NCBI GenBank assembly: GCA_963921935.1
Contig: OY998175.1
Span: 179,525,262 to 179,589,261 of the forward strand
Direction: 5' to 3'
DNA length: 64,000 bases
From: Galeruca laticollis
Taxonomy: Eukaryota; Arthropoda; Insecta; Coleoptera; Chrysomelidae
Shown here piece by piece: positions 10,873 through 22,231 of the stretch. The stretch's first letter is position 1, and each line of letters starts with the position of its first letter. Both the position numbers and the translations under genes were made by a program. The notes under the pieces were generated by a model. It had not been told where the DNA came from. It made no database searches and saw only the letters and a program-made list of their open reading frames with translations.

Positions 10873-11090
10873 CCGGTGTGAAGATAGCAGTCAATTTTAG
10901 CTGCAAAACTGTTGGTAACTGCTCAATTCGCGGTTTCAGTGGCGTGCAAAATATTTATTGAATCGAAGGAGCCACCTTTATGTTCAATGAGTAGTATTCG
11001 TGTGAAGGACACACTGTTTGAAGGGATTTTGCTTACCATGGGGAACAAGGGCTGCAACGTCACCCTTAAAACTGAAATAGAAAGAAGAAA
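10873..11090. repeat. Left terminal inverted repeat of the Mutator-like element
   Basis: Reverse complement of 16385-16602 with scattered differences. Its inner 70 bp already resembles the satellite monomer (GACACACTGTTTGAAGGGAT, then ACCATGGGGAACAAGGGCTG), suggesting that the array grew from the inner end of the terminal repeat. Confidence 0.8.
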
Positions 11091-11567
11091 GTAATTTATT
11101 TCACATAAAAAAAATATTGTACAAAAAAATTATACAACAGTTATAGTGAAACATGTCACAAAGTATAATAAAATGACTTAACTAAAGAACACAAAACACA
11201 CACACATATATATTCATATATATACACATACACATATATAATTGTTTACATCAAAGACCACAGACAACCCTTAAAAATAATGAAAACAGTTCCACAAAAA
11301 CAAAACAATTTTTTGGCAGATTCATAGCAGGTAACAACAGAAAGACAATTTATCAATTAAAAAACTCCTCTATGGTGTAGTAGTTTTTTCCTAGTAAAAA
11401 CTGCTTTAGTTTATTTTTAAAATTGTAGAAATTACTGTTTTTTATATCCTCTGGGAGGATATTATAAAATTTACATCCTAGATACTCTAGATTCTTTTCA
11501 AAAAGTGCAGTATGGTGTCTAGGCACCAATAATTGACTTTTATTTCTTGTTTTATAAATAAATTGTA
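11090..11567 (-). mobile_element. 3' end of a non-LTR retrotransposon inserted in the satellite
   Basis: The - strand frame 11592-11353 (retroelement part about 11565-11353) reads LLVPRHHTALFEKNLEYLGCKFYN, then LPEDIKN and LLGKNYYTIEEFFN. This is the C-terminal end typical of the ORF2 protein of Jockey/CR1-group elements. A 3' untranslated region with a CA/TA-rich tract (11198-11240) follows down to about 11090. The first residues of the open frame come from the satellite monomer, not from the element. It sits inside the first monomer, so it arrived after the array started. The frame is 5'-truncated, as usual for target-primed insertion. Confidence 0.7.
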
Positions 11568-14500
11568 ACTTCCAAAGGAAACGAGAAGCCAAGTTAATAT
11601 TTGGAGAGTAGACTCATTATAATATTGAAAACACACTGTTTGAAGGAAATTTGCTGATGATGGGGAACAAGGGTTGAAACGTCACTCCCAAAATTAAAAT
11701 AAATTGTAACTTTCAAAGGAAACGAGAAGCCAAGTTAATATTTGGAAGGTAGACGCATTATAATGTTGAAAACACACTGTTCAAAGGAAATTTGCTTACG
11801 ATGGGGAACAAGGGTTGAAACGTCACCCCCAAAATTGAAATAAATTGTAACCTCCGAAGGAAACGAGAAGCCAAGTTAATATTTGGAGGGTAGAAGCATT
11901 ATGATGTTGACAACACACTGTTCAAAGGAAATTTGCTTACGATGGGCAACAAGGGTGGAAAAGTCACTCCCAAAAATAAATAAATTGTAACTTCCAAAGG
12001 AAACAAGAAGCCAAATTAATATTTGGAGGGTAGAAGCATTATAATGTTGAAAACACATTGTTTAAAGGAAATTTGGTTACGATGGGAACAAGGGTTGAAA
12101 AGTCACCCCCAACATCAAAATAAATTGTAACTTCGAAATGAAACGAGAAGCCAAGTTAATATTTGGAAGTTAGATGCATTATAATGCAGAAAACACACAG
12201 TTCAAAGGAAATTTGCTTACGATGGGTAACAAGGGTTGAAACGTCACTCCCCAAACTAAAATAAATTATAACTTCCAAAGGAAACGAGAAGCCAAGTTAA
12301 TATTTGGAGAGTAGAAGCATTATAATGTTGGAAACATACTGCTCGAAGTAAATTTGCTAACGATGGGGAACAAGGGTTGAAAAGTCACCCCCAAAACGAA
12401 AAACAATTGTAACTTCCAAAGGAAACGAGAAGCCAAATTAATATTTGGTGGGAAGAAGCAATATAGTGTTAAAAACACACTCTTCAAAGGAAATTTGCTT
12501 ACGATGGGGAACAAGGGTTGAAACGTCACCCCCAAAATTAAAATAAATTGTAACTTCCAAAGGAAACGAGAAGCCAAGTTAATATTTGGAGGGTAGAAGC
12601 ATTAAAATGTTGAAAACACACTGTTTGAAGGAAATTTGCTTATGATGGGGAACAAGGGTTGAAACGTCACTCCCAAAATTAAAATAAATTGTAACTGTAA
12701 AAGGAAACGAGAAGCCAAGTTAATATTTGGAAGGTAGACGCATTATAATATTGAAAACACACTGTTCAAAGGAAATTTGCTTACGATGGGGAACAAGGGT
12801 TGGAACGACACCCCCAAAATTGAAATAAATTGTAACTTCCAAAGGAAACGAGAAGCCAAGTTAATATTTGGAGAGTAGAAGCATTATGATGTTGACAACA
12901 CACTGTTCAAAGGAAATTTGCTTACGATGGGGAACAAGGGTTGAAAAGTCACCCCCAAAAATAAATAAATTGTAACTTCCAAAGGAAACGAGAAGCCAAA
13001 TTAATATTTGGAGGGTAGAAGCATTATAATGTTGAAAACACACTGTTTAAAGGAAATTTGCTTACGATGGGAACAAGGGTTGAAAAGTCACCCCCAACGT
13101 TAAAATAAATTGTAACTTCGAAATGAAACGAGAAGCCAAGTTAATATTTGGAAGGTAGATGCATTATAATGCAGAAAACACACTGTTTAAAGGAAATTTA
13201 CTTACGATGGGGAACAAGGGTTGAAACGTCACCCCGAAAATTAAAATAAATTATAACTTCCAAAGGAAACGAGAAGTCAAGTTAATATTTGGAGAGTAGA
13301 AGCATTATAATGTTGAAAATATACTGCTCAAAGGAAATTTGCTAACGATGGGGAACAAGGGTTGAAAAGTCCCCACCAAAACGAAAATCAATTGTAACTT
13401 CCAAAGGAAACGAGAAGCCAAATTAATATTTGGTGGGAAGAAGCAATATAGTGTTAATAACACACTGTTCAAAGGAAATTTGCTTACGATGGGGAACAAG
13501 GGTTGAAACGTCACCCCCAAAACTAAAATAAATTATAATTTCCAAAGGAAACGACAAGCCAAATTAATATTTGTTAGGTAGAAAGCATTATAATGTTGAA
13601 ATACACATTGTTGAAAGGAAATTTGCTTACGATGGGGAACAAGGGTTGTAACGTCACCCCCAAAATTAAAATGAATTGTAACTTTCAAAGGAAACGAGAA
13701 GTCAAGTTAATATTTGGATGGTAGAAGCATTATGATGTTGAAAACACACTGTTCAAAAGAAATTGGCTTACGATGGGGAACAAGGGTTGAAACATCACCC
13801 CCAAAACTAAAATAAATTGTAACTTCCAAAGGAAACGAGGAGCCAAGTTAATATTTGGAGGGTAGAAGCAATATAATGTTGAAAACACACTGTTCAAAGG
13901 AAATTTGCTTACGATGGGGAACAAGGGTTGAAACGTCACCCCCAAAATTAAATTATAATTTCCAAAGGAAACGAGAAGCCAAGTTAATATTTGGAGGGTA
14001 GAAGCATTATAATGTTGAAAACACATTGTTGAAAGGAAATTTGCTTACGATGTGGAACAAGGGTTGAAACGTCACCCACAAAACTAAAATAAATTGTAAC
14101 TTCCAAAGGAAACGAGAAGCCAAATTAATATTTGGAGGGTAGAAAACATTATAATGTTGAAAACACACTGTTCAAAGGAAATTTGCTTACGATGGGGAAC
14201 AAGGGTTGAAACGTCACCCCCAAAACTAAAATAAATTATAACTTCCAAAAGAAACGAGAAGCCAAGTTAATATTTGGAGAGTAGAAGCATTATAATGTTG
14301 AAAACATACTGCTCAAAGGAAATTTGCTAACGATGGGGAAGAGGGTTGGAAAGTCACCCCCAAAACGAAAATCAATTGTAACTTCCAAAGGAAACGAGTA
14401 GCCAAATTAATATTTGGTGGGAAGAAGCAATATAGTGTTAAAAACACACTGTTCAAAGGAAATTTGCTTACGATGGGGAACAAGGGTTGAAACGTCACCC

Positions 14501-15870
14501 CCAAAACTAAAATAAATTATAACTTCTCAAGGAAACTAGAAGCCAAGTTAATATTTGGATAGTAGAAGCATTATAATGTTGAAAACATACTACTCAAAGG
14601 AAATTTGCTAACGATGGGGAAGAAGGGTTGAAAAGTCACCACCAAAACGAAAATAAATTATAACTTCCAAAGGAAACGAGAAGCCAAGTTAATATTTGGA
14701 GAGTAGAAGCATTATAATGTTGAAAACATACTGCTCAAAGGAAATTTGCTAACGATGGGGAAGAAGGGTTGAAAAGTCACCCCCAAAACGAAAATCAATT
14801 GTAACTTCCAAAGGGAACGAGAAGCCAAATTAATATATGGTGGGAAGAAGCAATATAGTGTTAAAAACACACTGTTCAAAGGAAATTTGCTTACGATGGG
14901 GAACAAGGTTTGAAACGTCACCCCCAAAATTGAAATAAACTGTCACTTCCAGAGGAAACGAGAAGCCAAGTTAATATTTGGAGGGTAGGAGCATTATAAT
15001 GTTGAAAACACACTGTTCAATGGAAATTTTCTTACGATGGAGACAAGGGTTGAAACGTCACCTCCAAAACTAAAATAAATTGTAACTTCCAAAGGAAACG
15101 ACAAGCCAAGTTAATATTTGGAGGGTAGAAGCATTAAAATGTTAAAACACACTGTTCAAAGGAAATTTGCTTACGATTGGTAACAAGGGTTGAAAAGTCA
15201 CCCCATAACTAAAATAAATTGTAACTTCCAAAGGAAACGAGAAGCCAAATTAATATTTGGAGGGTAGGAGCATTATAATGTTGAAAACACACTGTTCATA
15301 AGAAATTTGCTTACGATGGGGAACAAGGGTTGAAACTTCACTCCCAAAACTAAAATAAATTGTAACTTCCAAAGGAAATGAGGAGCCAAGTTAATGTTTG
15401 GAGGGTAGAAGCATTATAATGTTAAAACACACTGTTCAAAGAAAATTTGCTTACGATTGGGAACAAGGGTTGAAAAGTCACCCCAAAACTACAATAAATT
15501 GTAACTTCCAAAGGAAACGAGAAGCCAAGTTAATATTTGGAGGGTAGAAGCATTATGATGTTGAAACCACACTGTTCAAAAGAATTTGGCTTACGATGGG
15601 AAACAAGGGTTGAAACGTCACCCCCAAAACTAAAATAAATTGTAACTTCCAAAGGAAACGAGAAGCCAAGTTAATATTTGGGCCGGCAGAAGCATTAAAA
15701 TGTTGAAAACACACTGTTCAAAAGAAATTGGCTTACGATGGGGAACAAGGGTTGAAACTTCACCCCCAAAACTAAAATAAATTGTAACTTCCGAAGGAAA
15801 CGAGAAGCCAAGTTAATATTTGGACGGTAGAAGCATTAAAATATTGTAAACACACTGTTTAAAAGAAATT
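11568..15870. repeat. Satellite array, about 141-bp monomer, direct orientation
   Basis: About 30 tandem monomers, each containing ACACACTGTTCAAAGGAAAT, TTGCTTACGATGGGGAACAA, GGGTTGAAACGTCACCCCCA, AACTTCCAAAGGAAACGAGA and TTAATATTTGGAGGGTAGAA. Spacing is 140-142 bp. Variant monomers recur at 985 bp (for example 11876 against 12861 and 12320 against 13305), i.e. a higher-order unit of seven monomers. The short - strand open frames in this block repeat with the monomer (LASRFLWKLQ, FQPLFPIVSKFP) and are by-products, not genes. Confidence 0.92.
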
Positions 15871-16440
15871 CCTCTAAGCAGTGTGTTTTCAACATTATAA
15901 GGCTTCTTCCCTCCAAATATTAAATTGGCTTCTCGTTTTCTTTGAAAGTTACAATATATTTTAGTTTTGGGAGTGAAGTTTCAACGCTTGTTCCCCGTCG
16001 TAAGCAAAGTTCCTTCACACAGTGTGTTTTCAACATTATAATGCGTCTACCCTCCTTATATTAGCTTGGCTTCTCGTTTCCATTGGAAGTTACAATTTAT
16101 TTCAATTTTGGGGGTGACGTTTCAACCCTTGTTCCCCATCGTAAGCAAATTTTCTCTAAATAGTGTGTTTTCAACATTATAATGCTTCTCCCCCCCAAAT
16201 GTTAACTTGGCTTCTCGTTTCCTTTGAAAGTTACAATTTTTTTTAGTTTTGGGAGTGAAGTTTCAACCCTTGTTCCTCATCGTAAGCAAATTTCCTTCAA
16301 ACAGTGTTTTTCAACATTATAATGCGTCTATCCTCCAAATATTAATTTGGCTTCTCGTTTCCTTTGGAAGTTACAATTTATTTCAGTTTTAAGGGTGACG
16401 TTGCAACCCTTGTTCCCCATGGTAAGCAAAATCCCTCCAA
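15871..16440. repeat. Satellite array, four monomers in inverted orientation
   Basis: From about 15876 the same 141-bp unit runs in the opposite direction (GTGTGTTTTCAACATTATAA, TTGGCTTCTCGTTT, GTTTCAACCCTTGTTCCCCA), with copies starting near 15876, 16017, 16158 and 16299. It leads into the right terminal inverted repeat. The switch point at about 15870 makes the whole Mutator-like element an asymmetric foldback. Confidence 0.9.
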
Positions 16441-16602
16441 ACAGTGTGTCCTCTACACGAATACACCCCTACTCATTGAATATAAAGGTGGCTCTCCGAA
16501 ATATGAATTCGATTCAATAAATATTTTGCACGCCACAGAAACCGCGAATTGAGCAGTTCCCAACATTTTTGCAGCTAAAATTGGCTGCTATCTTCACACC
16601 GG
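16385..16602. repeat. Right terminal inverted repeat of the Mutator-like element
   Basis: Matches the left end in reverse, ending CTATCTTCACACCGG at 16602 and followed by the 11-bp target duplication. A 62-residue frame across this block (16364-16552) is an accidental reading of the repeat. Confidence 0.8.
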
Positions 16603-16618
16603 TCTGCATCAAACTATT

Positions 16619-17170
16619 TTATATAATTGGTTCATGACGTCTTTCCATCGAACGTTGGGGCCTTAACTCGGGCAAAACTGCCAATATCTTAGGTTGTGTT
16701 TCTGATTTGCAGGGTTTTATTTGTTCCATATTCTTTTCTTCTTCTGGCGTTTCTTGTGTTCTTAAATCGGCCATATTCCTTTCTAACTTCTTGATTTTCT
16801 CATCCATCTGGTTTTGCATCATTGACATCTTATTTTCAATTTTATCGTCCATAGATGTCATCTTATTCTCAATATCCGATTTTAGAGACGAAATTTTATT
16901 TTCGACGTCAGCGGCAATGTCGTTTTTCATTGATAAGATATCGACAGAAATATCGTTCTTCATGGTTGAAATCTTCTAGTCCATATTAGTACACATCTTG
17001 TCACTGTTAGCAGAAATATCATCCTTCTTGGTTGAAATTTTCTCGTCCATATGAGTAGAAACCTTGTCCATGTTAGCATAAATACCATTCTTCGTGGTTG
17101 AAATATCGGCAGAAATTGACGAGATTAAGGTGGAAGTCTCGGCTTTAAATAAAAATGTTTCTGGATCCAA
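16619..17170 (-). pseudogene. Gag N-terminal half, - strand gypsy-like element
   Basis: Two - strand frames (17170-16976 and 16963-16619), joined across a single stop near 16977, encode a repetitive coiled coil with units such as MKNDIAADVENKISSLKSDI and MDDKIENKMSMMQNQMDEKI. A Pro/Arg-rich hinge (LPELRPQRSMERR) follows. Long N-terminal coiled coils occur in Gag proteins of insect gypsy elements. The reading is continued, after the 5.7-kb insertion, by the capsid motifs at 10871-10479. The likely start Met is at 17170. Confidence 0.7.
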
Positions 17171-17700
17171 GCCGTCCTTACCAGTGCCATTTTTAGTTTT
17201 TCTACTAATTCATTCGCCAACATTTTAACATTCATATATAGTATAAGACAGAATCGGATTCAGGGTCTACACCAGTGTGCGATTTCGTAACAATATGTTC
17301 GAAATTATGAACCAATTCAAAAATATAATCAAAATTCATCACCAGTTTTAGTAATTCATCCATCAAAAGTTCCTCCATAGACAATTTCTCCCTCTGTACT
17401 TAATCTAAAACTTGTCAAATGGAGCAGTATGGACACATCTACCTCCACATAGAGAATTAATATTTCAGCTGAAATGGAAACATAGGAACCACATAAAATG
17501 TAATATACAGCTAAAGTTTAGACCTCAATGGCTCAATTTTTACAGTTGAACTACTATATAAAATTTAGCAGGAACTCTTATACTTTTCATTCAATAGTAA
17601 ATACCAAAACTGTGTTGTCTGTTGCGATTCTTTAAGTGCAATAAAATCGCTTGAAAATATGTTCACCATCGTTGCTTTAAACCAAGGAAAACTAGAATTA
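17171..17700. other. Region upstream of the - strand gag
   Basis: This would be the 5' leader or LTR of the - strand gypsy-like element. I could not find a primer site or an LTR border, and there is no other gene. Confidence 0.35.
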
Positions 17701-17704
17701 GTCT

Positions 17705-18200
17705 CTCATCTTAGTAAAATTAATAAAACGTGCAGTATATTATGTGGATTCCAGGACATTGCGACATTCCAGGTAATGAAATAGCAGACACTGCATTAAA
17801 ACAAGTCACTGTTTCACTACCAGATGATGAAATATATGGAGAGGACATAATTACCAGAGCATAGCAAAGACGATGGTCCTTCTACAAAGGTCACATGAGT
17901 GAAATTAAACCGTCTGTAGAAAAATGGAAATACCTTAAGATCCTGAGCAGAACAGAGCAAGTAATAGCATGTAGACTAAGAATAGGCCATACCTGTTTAA
18001 CACATTCCCACGATCTGTAAGGAACAAATCGATCTAGGTGCAACTATTTCAAATGTGTACTTGATGTGGGGCATATCTTCAATTACCCTAACAATAACAT
18101 AAAAGAACCATTACAGATGTTGATTCGGAAATTAAAAATCATATTCAGGATAATAATTTTTTGAACAAAAAACATTTTCGTTTACAATTATATAACAAGT
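17705..18200 (+). pseudogene. RNase H domain and C terminus of a non-LTR retrotransposon
   Basis: The + strand reading from about 17735 is VMWIPGHCDIPGNEIADTAL, the PGH..I.GNE.AD motif of the RNase H domain found at the end of ORF2 in I- and Jockey-group elements. Then come a linker and WKYLKILSRTEQVIACRLRIGHTCLTHS with a broken Cys-rich tail. At least two stops interrupt it (after EDIITRA and after SHDL). The reverse transcriptase part is missing. Confidence 0.8.
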
Positions 18201-18318
18201 TATAAAACAGCTTCAATTTTAAATTGTTAAGTACAGATCTAATGGCCAAAGCAGTCGATGCTCTTTAAAGGGAAGAAAAAAGTTTTTAATGCCTTATTCA
18301 TTACAAAAATCAGAACAA

Positions 18319-18525
18319 AGTATGAACATATTTGTTAATATTAAAATGTCAGTGATCCTATGAGTATTTCCTAATAGCAGTCGATTAGTTACTCCATTAT
18401 AAATATGAACAGATCCTGCAACAAAACATGAACATGTTGATGATATTAAATTTTCAGTAATTCCAGGAGTATTTCCTAATAACAGTCAATTAGTTACTCC
18501 ATTATAAATATTGACAGATTTTGTA
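18319..18525. repeat. Two-copy tandem duplication of about 110 bp
   Basis: The block containing GTATTTCCTAATARCAGTCR, TTAGTTACTCCATTATAAAT and TGAACATG...GTCAGTRAT occurs twice, at about 18319-18425 and 18428-18525, with a few differences. No coding sense. Confidence 0.65.
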
Positions 18526-19240
18526 ACATACGCGTTTATGCTAATTTATATCAATATACCTAGTGACGCTTTTTCTGCTAAATAAAACCCAAAGGTAGAA
18601 TTTGTGGCTGAAACTTCAAAATAAATTTAGATTTTATTAATACTAATGAAACTTGTTGTTGAGCCAAGTATATACATACATAATTTTTGGCGAATAAAGT
18701 CTTTCTGCTATTAGTCATTTTACTGTTGGTTTTAATAAAACAAAACCACATACCTATTTTAGGATGCTTACTAATTATATTGTATGTTTAAGCTTGTGTG
18801 TGGTTTGTCAAGGTGATAATTAACCATAATTAAAATTAGGTAGACAGATGCTGTTGATGACGTACAGATAACTTCAAGTATATGTGAACTTTAAGATTAA
18901 ATAAATTATAACAATTTATATTTCAAAAAATTATACAGGGTTTTTATTTGAAAATGATTCATTCTTAATGTTCTAGAAACCCATTGTAATATAAATAGCC
19001 AGTATATGTCAATTTATGAATGAAGTGGGATACTTTTTGTCACTCATATTAATTCCTTTGGGGGTAATTTCAGTTTTTTCACCTGACTAGCCTTTTTATT
19101 TATTGAAATGGGTTTTTGAGTGTGGTTTGTCTTCAAATGAATGCAATGAATAAAGCAGAATGGTAAAAAAGATATAAAAAATCTAATACTAAATAAATAT
19201 TTAAGCGAATTTATTGCAAGGTTCACTCACTCCTTTGTAC
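18526..19240. other. AT-rich spacer
   Basis: No gene or repeat recognised. A 60-residue - strand frame at 19044-19226 has no conserved pattern. Confidence 0.4.
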
Positions 19241-19243
19241 CAC

Positions 19244-20440
19244 AATGAACATTTTAGAAAAAATTATGACCAAAAGATTAAGAACGAATCTCGAAAATAC
19301 ATTCCACGAGGTCCAAAGTGGATTCAGAAGCGGAAGAAGCGCACAAGATCACATATTTGCCTTAAAACAAATAACACAGAAAGCGCACGAAGAGAAGAAA
19401 GGAGTATTTTTAGCATACGAAACCTAGAAGAAGCATTCGACAGAGTCCTAAGAAAGAGCGAGAATGGAATGCCTGAGAGAAAGAGGCGTCAAAGACAAAA
19501 CAATAAAAGTTATACAAACAATATATTATTATAAGAATAACGTAAACGCTGTAATAACTAACAACGTGGAATCGGAAACGTTTGAAACAACAGAAGTACT
19601 TAGGTAAGGACAAAGCTTAATCCCGACATTATTTATTACTTAGATGGATGGGATTATTAAGAAATGTACTAGAAGAAGCAGAAAATTACAAGTAAGACAT
19701 TTAAACAGAGTAAAAATATAGGATGGAGAATTCGCTGATGATGTGGTGCTTATAGCAGAACACCTGCAACAGAACATAACAATATGGAAAGTACTAAAAG
19801 AATGAGAAATGACAATAAATAAAAAAGTAATAACAATAGGAGACGAACAGATAATTATGAATATAGAAATAGATGGTACAGAAATAGAGCAGGTGAAAAC
19901 ATTCCAATACAATAAAATCGATGAGACAGGAACGCAAGATGCTGAAATAAACCAAAGAATAGAGAAAATGATCAAACTCTAATAAAGCGTAAGTAATGCT
20001 TTTATTAACAAAAAATAAATTATACGTGAGACAAAGTTAAAAGTCTTTAAAACAATATACAAACTTGACATTTGGATGTGAATTTTGGATATTAAACAAA
20101 AGACAACAAAGTAATATACAGACAATGGATATAAAGTACCTACTCAAAAATATATAAAACAAGGAACGTAAATATAAGAAAAGAATACAACCAATATACA
20201 TAGAACAAAGACAGTTGGAATGGTGGGTACATTTATTACCAATGGAAAACTCGATACAAATGAGAAGATTATGGGAAGCAAAAATAATAAAGAATATATG
20301 AAAGGGAAGACCGAAGTAAACATGGAACAAGATGATATAAGGAATACTGAGTAGCAAGGGAAAAAGTGGAAGGAAGCGAAGATTATAGCAAATAATTGAA
20401 AATAGTGGAAATAATTCGTAAGAAAATAGACATTGTGTTA
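19244..20440 (+). pseudogene. RTE-like non-LTR reverse transcriptase, degenerate
   Basis: In broken frames the + strand gives ILEKIMTKRLRTNLEN, QSGFRSGRSAQDHIFALKQI, EEAFDRVLRK, VLRQGQSLIPTLFIT, EFADDVVLIAE and QVKTFQYNKIDETGTQDAEI. These are the reverse-transcriptase blocks including the FADD catalytic pair, in the order and style of RTE-like elements common in insects. The thumb and tail go on to about 20440. More than eight stops or frameshifts show an old dead copy. The endonuclease part is missing. Confidence 0.75.
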
Positions 20441-21093
20441 CCTAAGGTTTCAATATTTTGAAAAAGAACATAACTTTTATCAGTTTAGCATAAGAGTTAC
20501 ATATTTATAGTATTTTTAATACCCCTCAGGAATAACCCTATCCTATCAATAATAAATCAGTTGAAACAAACATTTACCAGAAAAAATTAGTGTTGTTTAT
20601 TAGACTAAATACTCACAAATTTATGCATCATGTAATACCTCATATATTTTCAAAATGATTCAGGATCTGAATTTAAGATCTTACAAAAAACGCCTGAAGT
20701 ATAATATAAAATATATACATAGTGCGCAGACATTATAATATAATGCTCAATACATTTACTTTTACAAAAAAGAAAAAAAATATGACAAATAGTAATGTTA
20801 ATATGCAGAAGGAAGGAATAGTGTTAGTGGCATGAAAATAACTCTACTAAAACCAATGTGCAGATCAATAAATGTTAGAGAACATTAAAGTTATAAGAAT
20901 TCATGTACACATTTTGTATGAAATATATTGGAAAGAGAGATAGGGGCGGAATTGCATAACCCTATAGTTGAGATAATTAAAATGTTGGGCCACTGATTTT
21001 GGAAACTACAAAATAGACTTGAAGAATTTTGACATATAGAGAATAAATTTTACTTCAATTTTATAACAGCATTGTACTACCAGTAGAAGACTG
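20441..21093. other. AT-rich spacer, probable 3' flank of the next element
   Basis: No coding sequence seen. It may contain the degenerate 3' end of the - strand non-LTR element whose reverse transcriptase ends near 21094. Confidence 0.35.
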
Positions 21094-21560
21094 CTAGCAA
21101 CTATTTTCTGCATATGTAAACTCAAAATGATAATAATGATAATGAAATTTTTTATTGTAATTATGTACATGGCCACTTTTTGATAATATCGTTACTTTTG
21201 TTTTATCGGTATTGACTACAAGTTTGTTATCAAAGCAATAAGACTCGAGTAACTTTAGTTTTCGCTCTATATTAATTGGCGAGTCGCCAAGGATAACTAT
21301 ATCATCTGCGTATTGAAGCATTAATACGTCGTTGTTGCCGTCAATAGTAAGTCCATTTAGATTTTTTGAGCGAAAATAATCTTCAATGTCAGATATGAAA
21401 ATAGAAAAAATTAGGGGACTAAGTGATTCTCCCTGCAAGACACCTTCCGAGATGTTGTATTTTTTACAGAAGTTTTGTTGCTGGATTGAGAATGTTGCCT
21501 TATCATATATCTGTTTTAGTATCCGAATGTGTTTAGAACTAATCCCAAATTTATGAAGTT
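21094..21560 (-). pseudogene. Reverse transcriptase C part of the split non-LTR element
   Basis: The frame 21438-21094 reads QGESLSPLIFSIFISDIEDY, then MLQYADDIVILGDSP (YADD catalytic pair) and LVVNTDKTKVTILSKSG. These are the palm and thumb blocks of a Jockey/CR1-type reverse transcriptase. The preceding stretch up to 21560 (KLHKFGISS, YDKATFSIQQQNFC) is in a shifted frame. The domain follows the fingers part at 30616-30920 across the LTR insertion. Confidence 0.85.
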
Positions 21561-22231
21561 TGTCACAACCTAATTACCCGGCCTTGGGACTCCGCTCAGG
21601 TAGTGAATTCGGCCTTAGTTACACTATTTTTTATTACCTCAATTGGGATAAGGTGAATCAACAAACAAGAATTTCGGGACAAATGGATTTATTTGACACA
21701 CAATAATAAATTTACAAAAACCGTATATTCTTAATACAAATACGAATAAATATCAGTTATATAGCAAAAATGTCCAACTCAATATTTTATATATACCAAA
21801 AATAAGTAAGGGACTTATCTTGGGAAAACTCGGAACGTACAGCTCGCAGCAGTAGTCGAGGGCTCTTGAGCCGTTGTTGTATGGACGATGTGGTCCGATG
21901 AGTGGATCTTGTAGACGGTCTTTAGGGTCGGTACAGGCTAAAGCGGTCCTTAGGGTAAACGGTCCTTAGGTCGGTCCTTAAAGTAGACGGTCTTTAAGGC
22001 TGCAGAGCAGCGAAGAAAAATAAAAATTACACACAAATTGATATTTAAAAGAGGCCGAGTTCCACGTCAATCGTAGTTTAAATAGCCATTTAATGATAGT
22101 AAAAACTATCAACGATACGTTCCTAATTTTCGAAATAAAAGGATTAGGAATTAGAGGTGGGAGTAGCCGACGAATAAGTAACGCTCCAAAATAATTGATT
22201 GAAATAGTAACATGTCTCAGCGACATGTTAC
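21561..22231 (-). repeat. 3' LTR of the gypsy-type element
   Basis: Begins TGTCACAACCTAATTACCCGG on the + strand and ends CATGTTAC. It aligns with 29922-30615, with small indels in a block of repeated GACGGTCYTTA motifs and a different short segment near 22050. A hairpin GTAACATGTC...GACATGTTAC marks its outer end. Confidence 0.92.

Larger units (their letters stand above)
10873..16602. mobile_element. Mutator-like non-autonomous element carrying a satellite array
   Basis: The ends are long inverted repeats (about 10873-11090 and 16385-16602) beginning CCGGTGTGAAGATAGCAG. Flanking 11-mers TATGCATCAAA (10862-10872) and TCTGCATCAAA (16603-16613) differ at one base, as a target-site duplication would. 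Long inverted ends plus a 9-11-bp duplication are the hallmarks of Mutator-like elements. The insertion splits one gag gene: the C-terminal half lies left and the N-terminal half right, both on the - strand. No transposase is inside; instead there are about 30 direct and 4 inverted copies of a 141-bp satellite and a non-LTR 3' fragment. Confidence 0.75.

Noticed and set aside
10598..11094. + strand frames at 10598-10816 and 10912-11094
   Set aside because: The first is antisense to the gag capsid motifs; the second reads through the inverted terminal repeat of the Mutator-like element.
11876..14927. Many - strand open frames with similar products (FQPLFPIVSKFP, LASRFLWKLQ)
   Set aside because: They follow the 141-bp satellite period exactly and occur once per monomer or pair; they are readings of the repeat, not a protein family.
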